This document shows, in pieces, positions 1-11,500 of a DNA stretch of 64,000 bases. The translations under genes and the position numbers were made by a program. The stretch's first letter is position 1, and every line of letters starts with the position of its first letter. The DNA comes from an uncultured Clostridia bacterium (GTDB lineage: Bacteria; Bacillota; Clostridia; UMGS1810). The stretch covers positions 1-64,000 of the forward strand of contig CAKSIN010000009.1 in assembly GCA_934463115.1 (NCBI GenBank), written 5' to 3'. Below the pieces are notes generated by a model. It did no database searches and had not been told where the DNA came from. It saw only the letters and a list, made by a program, of their open reading frames with translations.

Positions 1-116
1 GTTTTATCGTGATTGGGTATTACCACTGCCTGCCGCGGAGAATCAACAACGATGTTATCACAATTCACGCAATTTTCTGCCGCCGTAACTCCGGCGGGTG
101 TTATATATTTTTCCAA
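1..116 (-). CDS. Partial small protein of unknown function, TTG start
   Basis: An open frame begins at a TTG codon at 116 and runs off the left edge without a stop. A GGGAGG ribosome binding site lies nine bases upstream of the TTG, which is good spacing and is the reason for this start. The visible 38 residues contain a CVNC motif near residue 17 and then a hydrophobic, proline-containing stretch. There is no signal peptide at the start. It follows the terminator of the SLH protein gene in the same direction, so it may be expressed separately. I do not recognise the family. Confidence 0.4.
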   Translation of the reverse strand, partial: MEKYITPAGVTAAENCVNCDNIVVDSPRQAVVIPNHDK

Positions 117-132
117 TGTCTTTTACCTCCCG

Positions 133-178
133 AAAAAACCTGCCGTGCTGCCCGTTTGGCTGCAGCACGGCAGGTTTT
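133..178 (-). terminator. Rho-independent terminator after the SLH protein gene
   Basis: Perfect 16-bp inverted repeat (135-150 with 163-178) around a 12-base loop. On the minus strand it is followed by a run of six T (133-138, partly inside the stem). It lies 20 bases beyond the stop of the SLH gene and plausibly ends the whole long minus-strand locus. Confidence 0.85.
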
Positions 179-200
179 GATGTTATACGTTCACAGTGTA

Positions 201-3200
201 TCAGACATAGTTTATTACTATGGTTATTCTCCACGTGTAGTTGGACGTTTCCACAAGATATACTCTCGAACAGTCATTATGTCCGTAATCACGCGCTCCC
301 TTTATATCTCCGATTGTTCCCGTTCTGTAGAACTTCTTTCCGGTAGCTCTGTCGATATCAACCGCTATTATTCCCGAATAATTTGCCATAGATTTCATAA
401 ACCATGAAATCTTTTGAAAACTGCGTTTATTGTCGTCATCGGTCAGTGCACCTCTTTGAACAATAAGTCCGCGTGTAGCGTCTACATATTCCCATGGTTC
501 CCATGCGGCACAGAAGTTTTGTCCCGTGCCGACACTGTACTTGGCAATTACGGATGTCTCGCGCGCGTCCATACTTTCGCTCACTATATCGTCAATATTG
601 GTTATAATATCATAATCGTACATTATGCCCTTTTTTCCGCCGGCTGCAATAAAATCGCCCTCTTTAAGTCCTGCCGCAAGTTCTTTGTCGCTTGTGTAAT
701 ACGAGCGGAGATTTGCGCCTGCATAGCCTGTTATAATTGCAGTATCTTTGCCGTTGTTATCTACACCGTACGACACTTCGGTAACAAGTATATACGGATA
801 TTTGAGTTCAGAAAAACCTACATCCGAATCATACACTACAACTGCATGCGGTCTGAGAGTATCGTCCACATCATAGAGTTCGCATGATTTTGTTGAATTA
901 TCCGGCAGCCATTCTCCAACCCAATAATCATCATCGTCAAATGTTTCGGACATCGGAACATGAAAGAACACATCCGGTTCGCCCTGATATATATTTGTAA
1001 CACGCGAAACATCGCTTATTTTTCTGTTTTGTCTGTTATCCTCGGTGTGATTCAGCTTTACAATGTACGCTCCGCCGATTCCCGAACGATATTCGAGGCT
1101 GAGTTTATCGCGTTCGCGCCTGAGATGACTTTTCTCGGTATCTGCCGATACACCGTTTGAAGCAGTTACAATTTCAAAATCGGTTATTTTTCCGCCGGAG
1201 CCGATACGATAGCGTACTATCTGTGATATTGTAAAGTTCGGATCCAGCATTTTTGCCGATTGTGCCAGCTGCGCGTATGCTTCTTCAGCGTTGCACTTAA
1301 CACCGTTAACCTTGATATTATCCGTACAATCCAGAATCTTGATTGTTTCATCCGTACAAAGCAGTTTTGCCTGCAATATCGGCGAAAGACCTTTGGTTTG
1401 TTTTGCATTAATCAAATATCCGTACTGCCATGCCCCTGAACCTTCACGCGCCGTCCACGAAGCTATTTTGCCGCTGCAATCCATTCTGAATGTTCCGTAA
1501 CTGCCTACCGAAAACTTTTCATCGATTTTATTCATAAAGTTTTCCGTGGATATTTCGTACGTTTTTTTATTAATGGTAACATATTCTTTACCATTTTTTG
1601 TTTTTTCGCTTGCTATACTGCCGATTTCCGTTTCGGTATTAATCATAATTCTGTAATACTTTGCAGCGTCATCTGCAGTAATACGCCCGTCAGCCGTCTG
1701 ACCTGTTTTGTCGGCGTATACGGAGATGAGTGTATATCTCGGAATTGCCGGAAGCGTTACGCGCGACTGCCATAAACCGTCACCGTCAACATAATCCTGT
1801 CTGCCGATTGTTACATCGGCAAGTTTACCGTCTACATAAGTATCAACCGATATATCATCGTTTGCAACGTCTATTACAAGCTCTCTGCCCCCGTAAAGGA
1901 ACGACATAACTGCCTTGTCTGCACGTGCAAAAATATTTTCAAGAACAACATTGTAGTATTCCCACACAAAAACATTTTCGTATGACGAACCGCCGTTCGA
2001 CACGAGCCTGATATATCCGTTTTTCGGAATAAAATTCTTTTGAGTATAGTCCGTTCTCTTAACACCGTTATATATAAAATTATGTGACGGCGTTATTTTT
2101 GCTGTCTTTGCTTTTCCGTTTTCATAATACTTATACACGTTTTTTGAATACGAATCAATGTTATCGGCGCTTATAACAAGCTCTTTTACATTATCGTCTT
2201 TAAATGCAAATACAAGACTTTTTCTGCCTGATTTATCAGTGTAAAAATACTCAACATTAATGCCAAGGTAATCGTTGTACTCACCGGATGTGCAGGTGTA
2301 AATATTGCTGTCAATCCGGATTTCATTTTTAGATGTTGTACCGTAGTCATTTATCGCGCTTATGTGCGTCGCGGTAATGCAGCCGACAGCACTGTACACA
2401 TCGTGATATTCCGACAGCAGCGTAACATCATCATCTTTTGTAAATTCCGTTTTATCACCGTATGACGTCATCTTAAAATACGGTGCCGTGGCTGTGTTGT
2501 ACAGCAGTCTTGCCGCGTCCGCACGTGTGAGTTCTCCGCTTGTTTCCACACCGCGCAGAAGCTTAAGGCTGTTTGCCTTTGCTGTGTAATTATTGTTTTT
2601 TACCGTAGGTTCGTATCCCAATATTTTAACGGCAATTTTAATTGCGTCGGCTGCCTTTATACCGTCCTGCGGAAGAATTGCTCCGGTGGCATCCGGCAAA
2701 ATATATCCGTTTTGAACGGCGGCAGACATCACCCGCCCGATATCGGAGCCGTTTTCAACATCTCTGAAAACATACGCTCCGCCTGTCTGCTGCAACACAT
2801 CAATTCCCTGGAGTTTAAAAACGGCGCAGGCAAAATCATAGCGTGTTATCTTGTCATTGGGTTTAAATGTTCCGTCATCATAGCCGTTTAATATATCAAG
2901 CTTGCCCAAAAGCCCGGCAGCCTTTTTTGTAACATCGTCGGAAATATCGGAGTAGCCGAACGAATGCAGCTCCATTTGCTCGCGAACGGTATTCGAATCC
3001 AGCCCGTCACCGTACAAATCGTTATCGCCCTCGGCAGCTGTCTGGTCTTTTGCGTCTGTTGTGTCGTCTGTATTTTCTTCGGTATCCGTTGTCTCGGTGG
3101 ATTCCGTTGTTCCGCCGGTATCGTCGGCATATACTGCAAATGTGCCGATAATCATTGTAAACGACAGCAGTATGGAAATTATTATTGATAAACTGAATTT

Positions 3201-3206
3201 TTTCAT
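201..3206 (-). CDS. Large secreted protein with N-terminal SLH repeats
   Basis: The 1001-residue product begins with a clear signal peptide (MKK, hydrophobic core, cleavage near VYADD). A Thr/Glu/Asp-rich linker to about residue 70 follows. About three SLH-like repeats occupy residues 85-245, with motifs such as NGYDDGTFKPNDKITR, and would anchor the protein to secondary cell-wall polymer. The remaining 750 residues are beta-rich, contain many Asp, Asn and Tyr, and have no catalytic motif I can name. The start overlaps the stop of the upstream glycosidase gene by four bases (ATGA) and is preceded by AGGAGG, so the two are translationally coupled. It is the last gene before a strong terminator. 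A structural S-layer-like or binding role is inferred; an unrecognised enzyme domain is possible. Confidence 0.85.
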   Translation of the reverse strand: MKKFSLSIIISILLSFTMIIGTFAVYADDTGGTTESTETTDTEENTDDTTDAKDQTAAEGDNDLYGDGLDSNTVREQMELHSFGYSDISDDVTKKAAGLLGKLDILNGYDDGTFKPNDKITRYDFACAVFKLQGIDVLQQTGGAYVFRDVENGSDIGRVMSAAVQNGYILPDATGAILPQDGIKAADAIKIAVKILGYEPTVKNNNYTAKANSLKLLRGVETSGELTRADAARLLYNTATAPYFKMTSYGDKTEFTKDDDVTLLSEYHDVYSAVGCITATHISAINDYGTTSKNEIRIDSNIYTCTSGEYNDYLGINVEYFYTDKSGRKSLVFAFKDDNVKELVISADNIDSYSKNVYKYYENGKAKTAKITPSHNFIYNGVKRTDYTQKNFIPKNGYIRLVSNGGSSYENVFVWEYYNVVLENIFARADKAVMSFLYGGRELVIDVANDDISVDTYVDGKLADVTIGRQDYVDGDGLWQSRVTLPAIPRYTLISVYADKTGQTADGRITADDAAKYYRIMINTETEIGSIASEKTKNGKEYVTINKKTYEISTENFMNKIDEKFSVGSYGTFRMDCSGKIASWTAREGSGAWQYGYLINAKQTKGLSPILQAKLLCTDETIKILDCTDNIKVNGVKCNAEEAYAQLAQSAKMLDPNFTISQIVRYRIGSGGKITDFEIVTASNGVSADTEKSHLRRERDKLSLEYRSGIGGAYIVKLNHTEDNRQNRKISDVSRVTNIYQGEPDVFFHVPMSETFDDDDYWVGEWLPDNSTKSCELYDVDDTLRPHAVVVYDSDVGFSELKYPYILVTEVSYGVDNNGKDTAIITGYAGANLRSYYTSDKELAAGLKEGDFIAAGGKKGIMYDYDIITNIDDIVSESMDARETSVIAKYSVGTGQNFCAAWEPWEYVDATRGLIVQRGALTDDDNKRSFQKISWFMKSMANYSGIIAVDIDRATGKKFYRTGTIGDIKGARDYGHNDCSRVYLVETSNYTWRITIVINYV

Positions 3207-5557
3207 TTGGCAAAAACCTCCTGCATATTGAGTATGTTATACGCCGAAAACAGCAATCCTGCCGTATGCGCCCTGTTTATTATATACCTTTCGTCATGCT
3301 TGACGCTGTCCGGAAAATCATCAAGGATTCCCTCCGACACGGCAAATTTTAGTCCAGTTACTTCCCATGTCTGCGGTGTGTGAATAAACCCGAAATTCTC
3401 GTATCGGCTGTCTGTATCCGCTGCAAATATAACACCCTTTTTTGAGTTTACGAGGCGATATATCGCCGTGATTGCCTCGGAAAGAGTTATGTTTTCATCC
3501 GGAGCAAACTCATTTTCGGAAACGCCTGTCATATACCCGGCATCGCATACAGCGGACACATATCCGGTATACCACAAACCGCTGTCAACATCGCTGAATT
3601 TACGCTCGGATTCGGACTCCTCCAATCCCGCAAGACGGCACAGCATTGCCGCAAATTCCTTTCGTGTAACATTTGACTTCGGAGCAAATGTCCTGTCGGA
3701 AATTCCGTTTACTATCCCGGCATCGGCAAGATAATTGATTTTGCCGCTGAAATCCTCGTCGGATGTATCGTCAAAATATCTGTTACCCAGCCAATTGCCG
3801 TTGTTGATTTTTTCGCCCACTTCCGGAAGTTTAACTTTACTTTTTAGTGTGAGTACAACCATCGAAAACGCCGGCATGGTATAATGCGTAAAGTTTTCCT
3901 CGTCTCTGTCGTAGGTTTTGGTGTACACCACATCTTCTGTGGCGCGGCTGAATCTGAACGAATATATGTTGTTCGCCGTAAGGATTTCCTCCTTAACCAG
4001 CTTGTACCTGTTGCCTGTAGCAAAGTTCAGCGCAACATCCACATCGGTATCCTCGGTCTTGTTGCTCATTATTATTTTTATTTCGTCATCGCCGTCTGCA
4101 AACACACCGGCGGTAAAGCGGTACAAAGCGTTGAATATATCGCCTATCGCCGTGTCGTCGAGCGTTACGGTGTTCGAGGCGACTACGCGGTCACCGATGT
4201 TTTTGCCGTACAAGTCATACGCATCGCTGATTGCGGTCGGCGCGAGACTCCCGTCAACTCCGCGGCGCACCTGCGCCCAAAGGTTCTGCGAATGAAATCC
4301 GTAGTACTGTGCACCCCAGATAAAGTTATCGTGCCAGTTATATGCGCGGTTCAGGAATTCCACCGAACAAAGTGCGGAAAACAGCGTAAGCGCCGGCGGA
4401 TAATTTGTCGCCCATTTGGAGTGTTCAGACATGAGCGCCTTGAATCCATGATTTTCTCCGAACAGCTTTACGCAGGAATCATATGTCAGCTCTATTCTCT
4501 TGTACGAATTGGCAAGCGATGTACCGCCGTAGTAGTTGTGCAACGCCAGCAAACGGTTTCCCGGAGGATAATGTTCCACCATGTATTTCCCGCATGTGCT
4601 GAGTATATACTCATTCCATTCCCTGTGAACACCCGGGTTATTTGCTTCTTCTGTACACATCAGGCACGGCACAAACATAAGGTCGGGATAATAGCTGTTC
4701 ACAAGCTCTGCATGCTCTATGAATTTTTCTGCATATATTTCACGCATGCCGTCCAATACTTCCTGCTCATGCTCTATGGAACGGAAGTATATTTCATTTC
4801 CAATCTCTACACATGCTATTTTAACCGGTCTTTCGTAAAGGAGTTCCTTTCGCATCTGACCGTATATTGATTCGTCGGGAGCATCCAGGCAGAATCGGAT
4901 AAATTTAAGGTTATCCTCGGCTGTTGCGTGAGTTATCGACAGGCAGAATATAAACGACATATCGGGATTTATTTCTTCAAATGCCTTGATAAAATTCACT
5001 ATGTTTATATTTTCCTGTCCCTCTATCATGTCAACTATATCTCTTGACCTTTCCGCTTCCGCTCCCCAGCGTTCATATTCTTCATCATTAAACACTGTAG
5101 CGTTAAATGTTCTCTCGTAAAATTCGCGGACATCGTTCCAAAGATTGTATCTGTTGGATTGTCCGCCGCCGAAACGCACGGTCGGGATATCATATACCTT
5201 GTCGGCAAGTTCTTTCCATTCATCCGAAATATGATTCGGCAAATCCTCACTTATTATTTCATCCAATGCCGACGGTCCTTCGGTTCCCGTGGCAAGAAGT
5301 TCCGGCGACGACTCCCATATTGCCGTTGTGTCGTCTATATCCACGCGGACAAAAGCCTCTTTGTCAACCTTGCCTCTGTCGTCGCGGCGAACAACCTGCT
5401 CTGCCTCGTCGTACATATGCTCGGACAGCATATCCTTCATTTCCTGCCAGCTGTTCATTCCCTCCGGCTTCATATTCACATCAAAAACCGCACTGCCGGT
5501 AAGAGGAACAGATAAAACTGATAATATTAGTGCTGCTGAAATAAGTTTCTTTATCAT
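3203..5557 (-). CDS. Secreted clan GH-A glycoside hydrolase with C-terminal SLH repeats
   Basis: The 784-residue product has a signal peptide (residues 1-22). Its central domain (about 115-560) looks like a GH51/GH39-type (beta/alpha)8 glycosidase. EIGNEIY places the general acid/base at Glu255, and MSEHSKW places the nucleophile at Glu378, as in retaining clan GH-A enzymes. About three SLH repeats fill residues 595-784 (for example NGISDRTFAPKSNVTR), so the enzyme is probably held on the cell surface. An arabinofuranosidase-like activity fits the family, but the substrate cannot be read from the sequence. The ATG follows GGGGAATTAACA and begins three bases after the upstream stop. It shares its catalytic module with the 1713-residue protein encoded further upstream, so the pair are likely paralogues. 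Confidence 0.8.
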   Translation of the reverse strand: MIKKLISAALILSVLSVPLTGSAVFDVNMKPEGMNSWQEMKDMLSEHMYDEAEQVVRRDDRGKVDKEAFVRVDIDDTTAIWESSPELLATGTEGPSALDEIISEDLPNHISDEWKELADKVYDIPTVRFGGGQSNRYNLWNDVREFYERTFNATVFNDEEYERWGAEAERSRDIVDMIEGQENINIVNFIKAFEEINPDMSFIFCLSITHATAEDNLKFIRFCLDAPDESIYGQMRKELLYERPVKIACVEIGNEIYFRSIEHEQEVLDGMREIYAEKFIEHAELVNSYYPDLMFVPCLMCTEEANNPGVHREWNEYILSTCGKYMVEHYPPGNRLLALHNYYGGTSLANSYKRIELTYDSCVKLFGENHGFKALMSEHSKWATNYPPALTLFSALCSVEFLNRAYNWHDNFIWGAQYYGFHSQNLWAQVRRGVDGSLAPTAISDAYDLYGKNIGDRVVASNTVTLDDTAIGDIFNALYRFTAGVFADGDDEIKIIMSNKTEDTDVDVALNFATGNRYKLVKEEILTANNIYSFRFSRATEDVVYTKTYDRDEENFTHYTMPAFSMVVLTLKSKVKLPEVGEKINNGNWLGNRYFDDTSDEDFSGKINYLADAGIVNGISDRTFAPKSNVTRKEFAAMLCRLAGLEESESERKFSDVDSGLWYTGYVSAVCDAGYMTGVSENEFAPDENITLSEAITAIYRLVNSKKGVIFAADTDSRYENFGFIHTPQTWEVTGLKFAVSEGILDDFPDSVKHDERYIINRAHTAGLLFSAYNILNMQEVFAK

Positions 5558-5559
5558 TG

Positions 5560-8500
5560 TTAATTCCCCTTATTCTCGGAAATACCGATTGCAAATCTAT
5601 ATATAAGTGCTGCCGCTTCTTCCCGTGTTGCGGCATTTTTCGGTGCAAAGCTCCCGTCGGAGTATCCGTTGATAATACCGGCAGATACAAGTGAAGAAAC
5701 TGCTGTCTGTGCCCAATCGCTGACAGTTTGCATGTCGGATATTTCGATATTTGAAACACCTTTTAAATCGTATCCGCACTCAACACACGCCCTGTACAGA
5801 AATGCAGCTATCTGCTCACGGGTAATTTCATCATTCGGAGCAAAGTTTCCGCCGCTTCCCGCTGCAATACCTTTTTTGTATGCCGAAACGGCATATTTTG
5901 CAAACCAATCGGACATGTTGACATCAGCAAACGGAATGCTGTCTGTGTCGGAAATTTCGCTGTCTAATCCCGATGCCGACATAAGCAGCTTAATAAACTC
6001 TGCACGGCTGATATTCTTTTGCGGCATAAAGTAACCGTCATTGTAGCCGTTTATTATATTTTTTGAACTCAGATACTGTATTGCGTCATACGACCATCTG
6101 TCTCTGCTGATATCTCCGTATATAGTAAGCTTTTGCGGAAGATTTGTGCTTTCGCCGACAGTGCTGTCGATGTATGATGAGTCGAAACCGTAGCTTTTCG
6201 AACCGGATGATGAACCGCGTGACGATGACGAGCTTCCCGATGATGAAGAATCATTCTTTCCGTCTGAGCTGCCGTCATCGCTCTTTTTTGTATACGAATC
6301 TATAAACGATTTCAGCTGTGCCATTGTGGTTATGGAATCTCTTTTTTCAATAATCTGTTTGTACATATCCGCACATTCGTTTTCTTCAAAATGCTTTATG
6401 TCATAGCCAATCTCATTGCCGCATTTTTCAACAATTGTCTGAACGACGGTATAGCCCGATGCGTCGGCAAATGCCTCCATAACATACACCTGCTTGTAAT
6501 CATACTGCAAGGATTTGATATTTTTTGCGGTATAATTTACAAATCTTGAGGCAACATTCTCGGAATAGCTCTTGTTGTACTCGTGCTCAAGGTCTATACC
6601 GTAGTAACCGCTGTTCGCCTTAAAGCATGCAAGCACGTCGGCTGCCGATGAAAGATGATTCAGCTCCCCGAGTTTGATTTCATCTATAACAGTATCTATA
6701 ATACTGAGCATATCGTCTATCGTTTCATACTTGAAAGAACCGTATGTAATGAGTCTTTCGGCAAGTTCATTCATCTTTGCGCTGTCGCTGCCGATGCTGT
6801 CCACAAAAGTGGAATCAAAGTCATTTATACTGTTAAAGTTATTTATTGCCGTTCCGTCCAAAACAGATATTACTTCCTGCGCGTTACCGCTTGAAATTGC
6901 CGCATTCAGTGCGTCTATAACGGGTTTTTTCTGCGCAAGATATTCGGCTGTCCTGCCGCTTTCAATTGCAAGGGCTATCTCTCCCTTTACGCTCAGATTC
7001 AAAGAATACACCCGGCTTCCGTATTTGGCATAAATCACGGCGTCGCCGCTTTTTCTGCCTGTTACAACACCTTTGTCATCTACCGTTGCAACTGCCGAAT
7101 TACTGCTCGAATATTCTACATCATCCGAGTCAAAAACACTGTCAAAACGTGTGTACATCAGCTTAACGGGTTTTCTGAGTTCCGTCAGGCTAAAGTCAAA
7201 ATATTCTCCCTGTATCGGAAGCAAAACCGCAATTTCATCATTATCAATTCCGTCTGCAGACACAGATACATATTTGTCGGTGTTTCCGTTGTTGAGCCAT
7301 ACACCGTTTTCATCGAACAAAGCGTTGAATGTTTCCGATTCGCCGTATTCGTTTGTAAAATTGAGCTGTACCTCGCTGCCGGCACAATTCGGAAGAATAA
7401 TTCTGCTTATTACCGACGGCTCAAATGTGCTCTCGTTTCCTATGTTTTTATACAGCACATTGTCATTTTCATAATCAGGTTCCCAGATTGCCGATACAAT
7501 CCTTCCCTTTCCGGAATCAAACACCGATTTGGCATCAAATGTGTCACCGGCGTTATATGTTCTGATACCGTCCGTGTAACCTTTGAATATATATCCCGGA
7601 AGTGACGGCTGCGGCAAAACAATGCTGTCGTCACTGTACACACTGTAGTTTTCCGGAGACTGCTCAACAATTGTAACCGGTGCCTTTGCAACATTTACAA
7701 AACTTTCGTTGAATCCGGCATTGACAATCGCTTGTTTGACATCATCATTCATAACCGTTACACTGTAGGTTTTTGACTCACTGCCGATAAGCTTAGGATC
7801 AAATGCGGATTTGTCAATCGTAACGGAGTCTGCCAAAACGTAAAAATTGGTAAAGTTGTTTGCTCCGCGGCTGCCGAATGATTGCGCTGACAGAGTCGTG
7901 CATGTTGACGGCAATGCCGCAACACGTATTGTCGGAATATCGTAGAACATTTCCGACGGAAGAGCGGTCAGTCCCTCACCGATAATTACGCGGTACAATC
8001 TTGCGCTCTTAAACACCGAATTGTCAATTTGTCCGCTTCCCGGAACAAACACATGCTGCCCGTCTTCACGGCGCATTTGCAGATAACCGTCATTATCAAA
8101 GCAGCGCACACCAAGCCGGATACCCTCCGGGAAAACTCCGACATCCGTAAGCTTGGAGCATCCCATAAATGCCAACTGTCCGATAGATTTGAGCGACGAC
8201 GGAAACCGAAGATTGACTATCGCTCCGTTGTTGCTGAATGCGCTGTTTCCTATCTGCTCCAAAGTAGACGGAAATGTAACGGATTGCATGAGCTCGCTCT
8301 TTTTTGCGTACGAAAACGCATTGTTCCCGATTGCCGTCACGCGATATACTTTTCCGTTTGCCCTCATCGTGCGCGGAATAATCAGGTTGTATTCCTGTTC
8401 CGGCGCCGCACCGTCAAATCCGGTAACGGTAACTGTTTCGTCATCGGAATTTACCGAAAAAGCCAGCGTATAATCACCGTCTGCCAAAACAGGTGAACAC

Positions 8501-8562
8501 CATAACGCTGAGATCATAAAAACTGCAATGATTAAATACGAAATTAATTTTTTTGATTTCAT
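5560..8562 (-). CDS. Secreted LRR (BspA-like)/Big2-like/SLH surface protein
   Basis: I chose the ATG at 8562 because AAAGGAAAGG sits eight bases before it and it starts a normal signal peptide (MKSKK, hydrophobic core, VLADG); a longer frame to 8607 has no such support. In the 1000-residue product, BspA-type LRR_5 repeats (about 55-250, with units like VTAIGNNAF) are followed by an InlB-B-repeat-like segment near 320-360. A Big2-like domain lies around 480-530 (SSSNSAVATVDDKGVVTG). An alpha-helical region, a Ser-rich linker near 760-795 and three C-terminal SLH repeats (about 815-995) complete it. The role is probably adhesion or substrate binding at the cell wall. It lies between two glycosidase genes, three bases before the next start, which supports co-transcription. 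Confidence 0.85.
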   Translation of the reverse strand: MKSKKLISYLIIAVFMISALWCSPVLADGDYTLAFSVNSDDETVTVTGFDGAAPEQEYNLIIPRTMRANGKVYRVTAIGNNAFSYAKKSELMQSVTFPSTLEQIGNSAFSNNGAIVNLRFPSSLKSIGQLAFMGCSKLTDVGVFPEGIRLGVRCFDNDGYLQMRREDGQHVFVPGSGQIDNSVFKSARLYRVIIGEGLTALPSEMFYDIPTIRVAALPSTCTTLSAQSFGSRGANNFTNFYVLADSVTIDKSAFDPKLIGSESKTYSVTVMNDDVKQAIVNAGFNESFVNVAKAPVTIVEQSPENYSVYSDDSIVLPQPSLPGYIFKGYTDGIRTYNAGDTFDAKSVFDSGKGRIVSAIWEPDYENDNVLYKNIGNESTFEPSVISRIILPNCAGSEVQLNFTNEYGESETFNALFDENGVWLNNGNTDKYVSVSADGIDNDEIAVLLPIQGEYFDFSLTELRKPVKLMYTRFDSVFDSDDVEYSSSNSAVATVDDKGVVTGRKSGDAVIYAKYGSRVYSLNLSVKGEIALAIESGRTAEYLAQKKPVIDALNAAISSGNAQEVISVLDGTAINNFNSINDFDSTFVDSIGSDSAKMNELAERLITYGSFKYETIDDMLSIIDTVIDEIKLGELNHLSSAADVLACFKANSGYYGIDLEHEYNKSYSENVASRFVNYTAKNIKSLQYDYKQVYVMEAFADASGYTVVQTIVEKCGNEIGYDIKHFEENECADMYKQIIEKRDSITTMAQLKSFIDSYTKKSDDGSSDGKNDSSSSGSSSSSRGSSSGSKSYGFDSSYIDSTVGESTNLPQKLTIYGDISRDRWSYDAIQYLSSKNIINGYNDGYFMPQKNISRAEFIKLLMSASGLDSEISDTDSIPFADVNMSDWFAKYAVSAYKKGIAAGSGGNFAPNDEITREQIAAFLYRACVECGYDLKGVSNIEISDMQTVSDWAQTAVSSLVSAGIINGYSDGSFAPKNAATREEAAALIYRFAIGISENKGN

Positions 8563-8581
8563 TTCTCTGACCTTTCCTTTT

Positions 8582-11500
8582 TTATTTACTAAACGTATAA
8601 GATTCACACAGCGGTGTGAATGAACCCATATCCTTTAACAGCATAACTTTTACGCTGCCGCCCTGCGGCAATATATCGCCGGCTGTCATTTCGCTGAGAG
8701 TTACATATGCCGGCTCATTCGGCAAAATATTTATCTTACGCAAAATGCATTTTTTCAGTGCGCCGTCGGTATCATAATACCCGACTGCACAATAACTCTG
8801 CGCGCCGCTCGGCGACGTTATTTTTATTAAATCCTCGCCGGGTATAATCTCGCTGAGTTCAGTCGTACTTTTTGCATATATCGGCGTAATAACTTTTGAT
8901 GATTCTGCCACATATATATCGCCGGGACGATATGTTCCGGTTCCGTCGGTATATCCGATAAGCGTACAGCCGTCATACTCCGATTCCGGCAGAACAAAGC
9001 TGCCGTCGGTTATTATCTGCGCACTCTCGGGAGTGGGGCAAAAAACCGTGAGCGGTTCAGATATAATTTCTGCCCTGATTTTTGCAGATGTATTTGTGCC
9101 GACAGCCATATTTTCCACAGCCGATTTTGCTTCTTCCGACGTTACATGAAACACAATTTCACCGTCTTTTGCACCGGAATCAAATTTACCGTTTACAAAC
9201 CTGATACTGTCCGACAAAAGATAAATATCGCGAAGCTTGTCCGCATTGCCGAATGCATTGAGCGAAATATTCTCGCATGTAGACGGCAGAACAATTTTTT
9301 CGGCAAGGCGGTTATTGTAGAATTCCTCGGATGATACGGTTGTTATTCCCTCTCCGAGTATTGCGGATTTGGCTCTTGCCGATTTGAATGTCGTTCCGAT
9401 TTTTACACTGCCCGATATTACAAGTGCGTCCGAAGTGAACGTAATTGAATCAAATGCACGTGCTCCGAGAACGGTATTTTCAGGCAAAAATCCCAGCTGT
9501 TTCAGATTGTAGCAGCACAAAAATGCTCTGTCACCTATTTTTTTGAGTGAATTCGGGAAAACTACACGCCCGAGTGATGTGCAAAAAGCAAAAGCGTCGC
9601 TGCCGATTTCGGTTATCGTATCCGGCAGTGTAACACCGGTAAGCAACGTATTTCGTTCACCGGTTGTTCCGGCAAAAGCACCGTCCGCAATTTTTGTAAC
9701 GGTGTAGCGCCTGCCGCCAAAACATACAGTGCGCGGTATGTTAACCGCATATTGCTCCGTTTTCTCATATCTTAACCCGTCCACGCATGCAGTACCGTCC
9801 GAATCATTCAGCGTAAAAGCAAGATCTCCGCTGTAGTCGGAGCTTGCATCGGCGTCTGTATATTCCACTGTCATTGTGTGCGGCGGCACATTTATACCGC
9901 GCACCGACACATTATCAACAAGTATGCCGCATCGGCGCGAACGTGCCGTGGAGTGGCATGTAAATCCAAATGTACTCTGATATGTCAAAAACGGTTCGGT
10001 GTCGGTATACGCACCATCCTTTTCATTGAGTTTGCGTCCGCCCGGAACAGCCGTGCGCCAGCATATCCTGCCGTTGTCATATGTCAGATAAATATCCATA
10101 CCAACATTTGTGTGCATTCCGAGGCTGACACCGTGTACAAGCGCCCTTCCGACTCCGTTTTCGACTTTCCACAATGTCCATAGCGGAGATGTGTATCGTG
10201 ATGACCATTTGTCGTAAATAAGTGCGTAGAAATTTTGTCCGTCATTGTGTACCATGAATTTAATTCCATAGGCACTGTTTGCGTCGGTACGCGTTATTCG
10301 TGCCTTGATTTCAAACGAATTTCCGATATTGGAAGTATCGCCGGCATACAATACGCTCGGATAATCCTGCGGTTTATCCGGATTGGTATATGTATCATAC
10401 AGTGCAATGCAATTGGAGTCCATATCTTCAAATTTCATGGATGTGCCGGCATACAAATCGGAATCGACAACCCCAAACGACGGAGAAAGAGTCAACTCCT
10501 GATTTTTTGCAAGTGATGATATCCATTTTCCGCCGGCAAATATTATGCCGTTATCACTTCCGCCGCCGTACATGTCAGGTGACGGTGTGTAATCCGAAAA
10601 ATCATCACTGTATTCAAAAAACTGGTGCCGCGATGCAAGATACAGTCTCGCCGTCATGCTGTTTTCTCCGTCCGATGCCGTAATATCACCGACGATATTG
10701 TTTCCGCCGTAAATTATATTTCCGTTTGCCGCCCCGAGTCCGTGTGTGGTAATCGTAACTCCGTCGGAATTAAAATAGTCCCGTGCTCCGAGACGCGGAT
10801 ATATTCCGAGTTCGGGTGATGACAAAACCGCGTTGATACTTCCGTCTGTTCTGAGTTCGGACAGCACGAGAACATCCGCATCTTCAGCCGATTCAATCTT
10901 TACCGCATCGTAATATGAATCAAAGTCTCTGTTTTCATTGCATGCCTGGTCGCGCTTTGTTCCACTTGCCATGGTTTCCCACCTGCCGAATGAATTGCGC
11001 GCCCTTACACACAGATTTTCATTTCCGTTCTCAATAATAACACGTGAAATTTTCTGCGGTGAAGCAAGTGTATATACACCGTTTTCATCCGGCACAATGC
11101 CGCTCAGTACATTCCGGTACATGGCATTTTCCGGCAGAGCGAACTCTGAGTCATCACTCTCGGCTGCAATGTTACCCTCTGTCAGCTTGAATGTCAGGAA
11201 TGCCGCGCACTGCGGCGGAAGCGTAAATGAATCGGCATTCTTAACCGGAGATTCCAAAGTTTCGGTATAGGTGATAACATCTTCAACACCGTCTGCCAAA
11301 CACGATTGCATGTTCGGAGCGGTAAATATTTTTGCCGACGTTAAATCATATTTATTTTTAAAATTAAAGTTTATCTGCGTATCCTTGATTTCCTCGATAG
11401 AATTTGACACGGCAATAACCTTTAGGGTGTCATTTCCCTCCGCCGTTACCAGAACAGACACCGAACGGTCTGTTGTACGGTCGGTGGCGGATATCGGATA

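Noticed and set aside
3884..4870. A 328-codon plus-strand open frame
   Set aside because: It is antisense to the GH-A/SLH gene, has a Cys/Tyr/Arg-rich composition typical of shadow frames and no binding site.
6180..6300. A Ser-rich low-complexity tract as a possible repeat array or frameshift
   Set aside because: It is an in-frame linker between the helical region and SLH repeats in the 5560-8562 protein.
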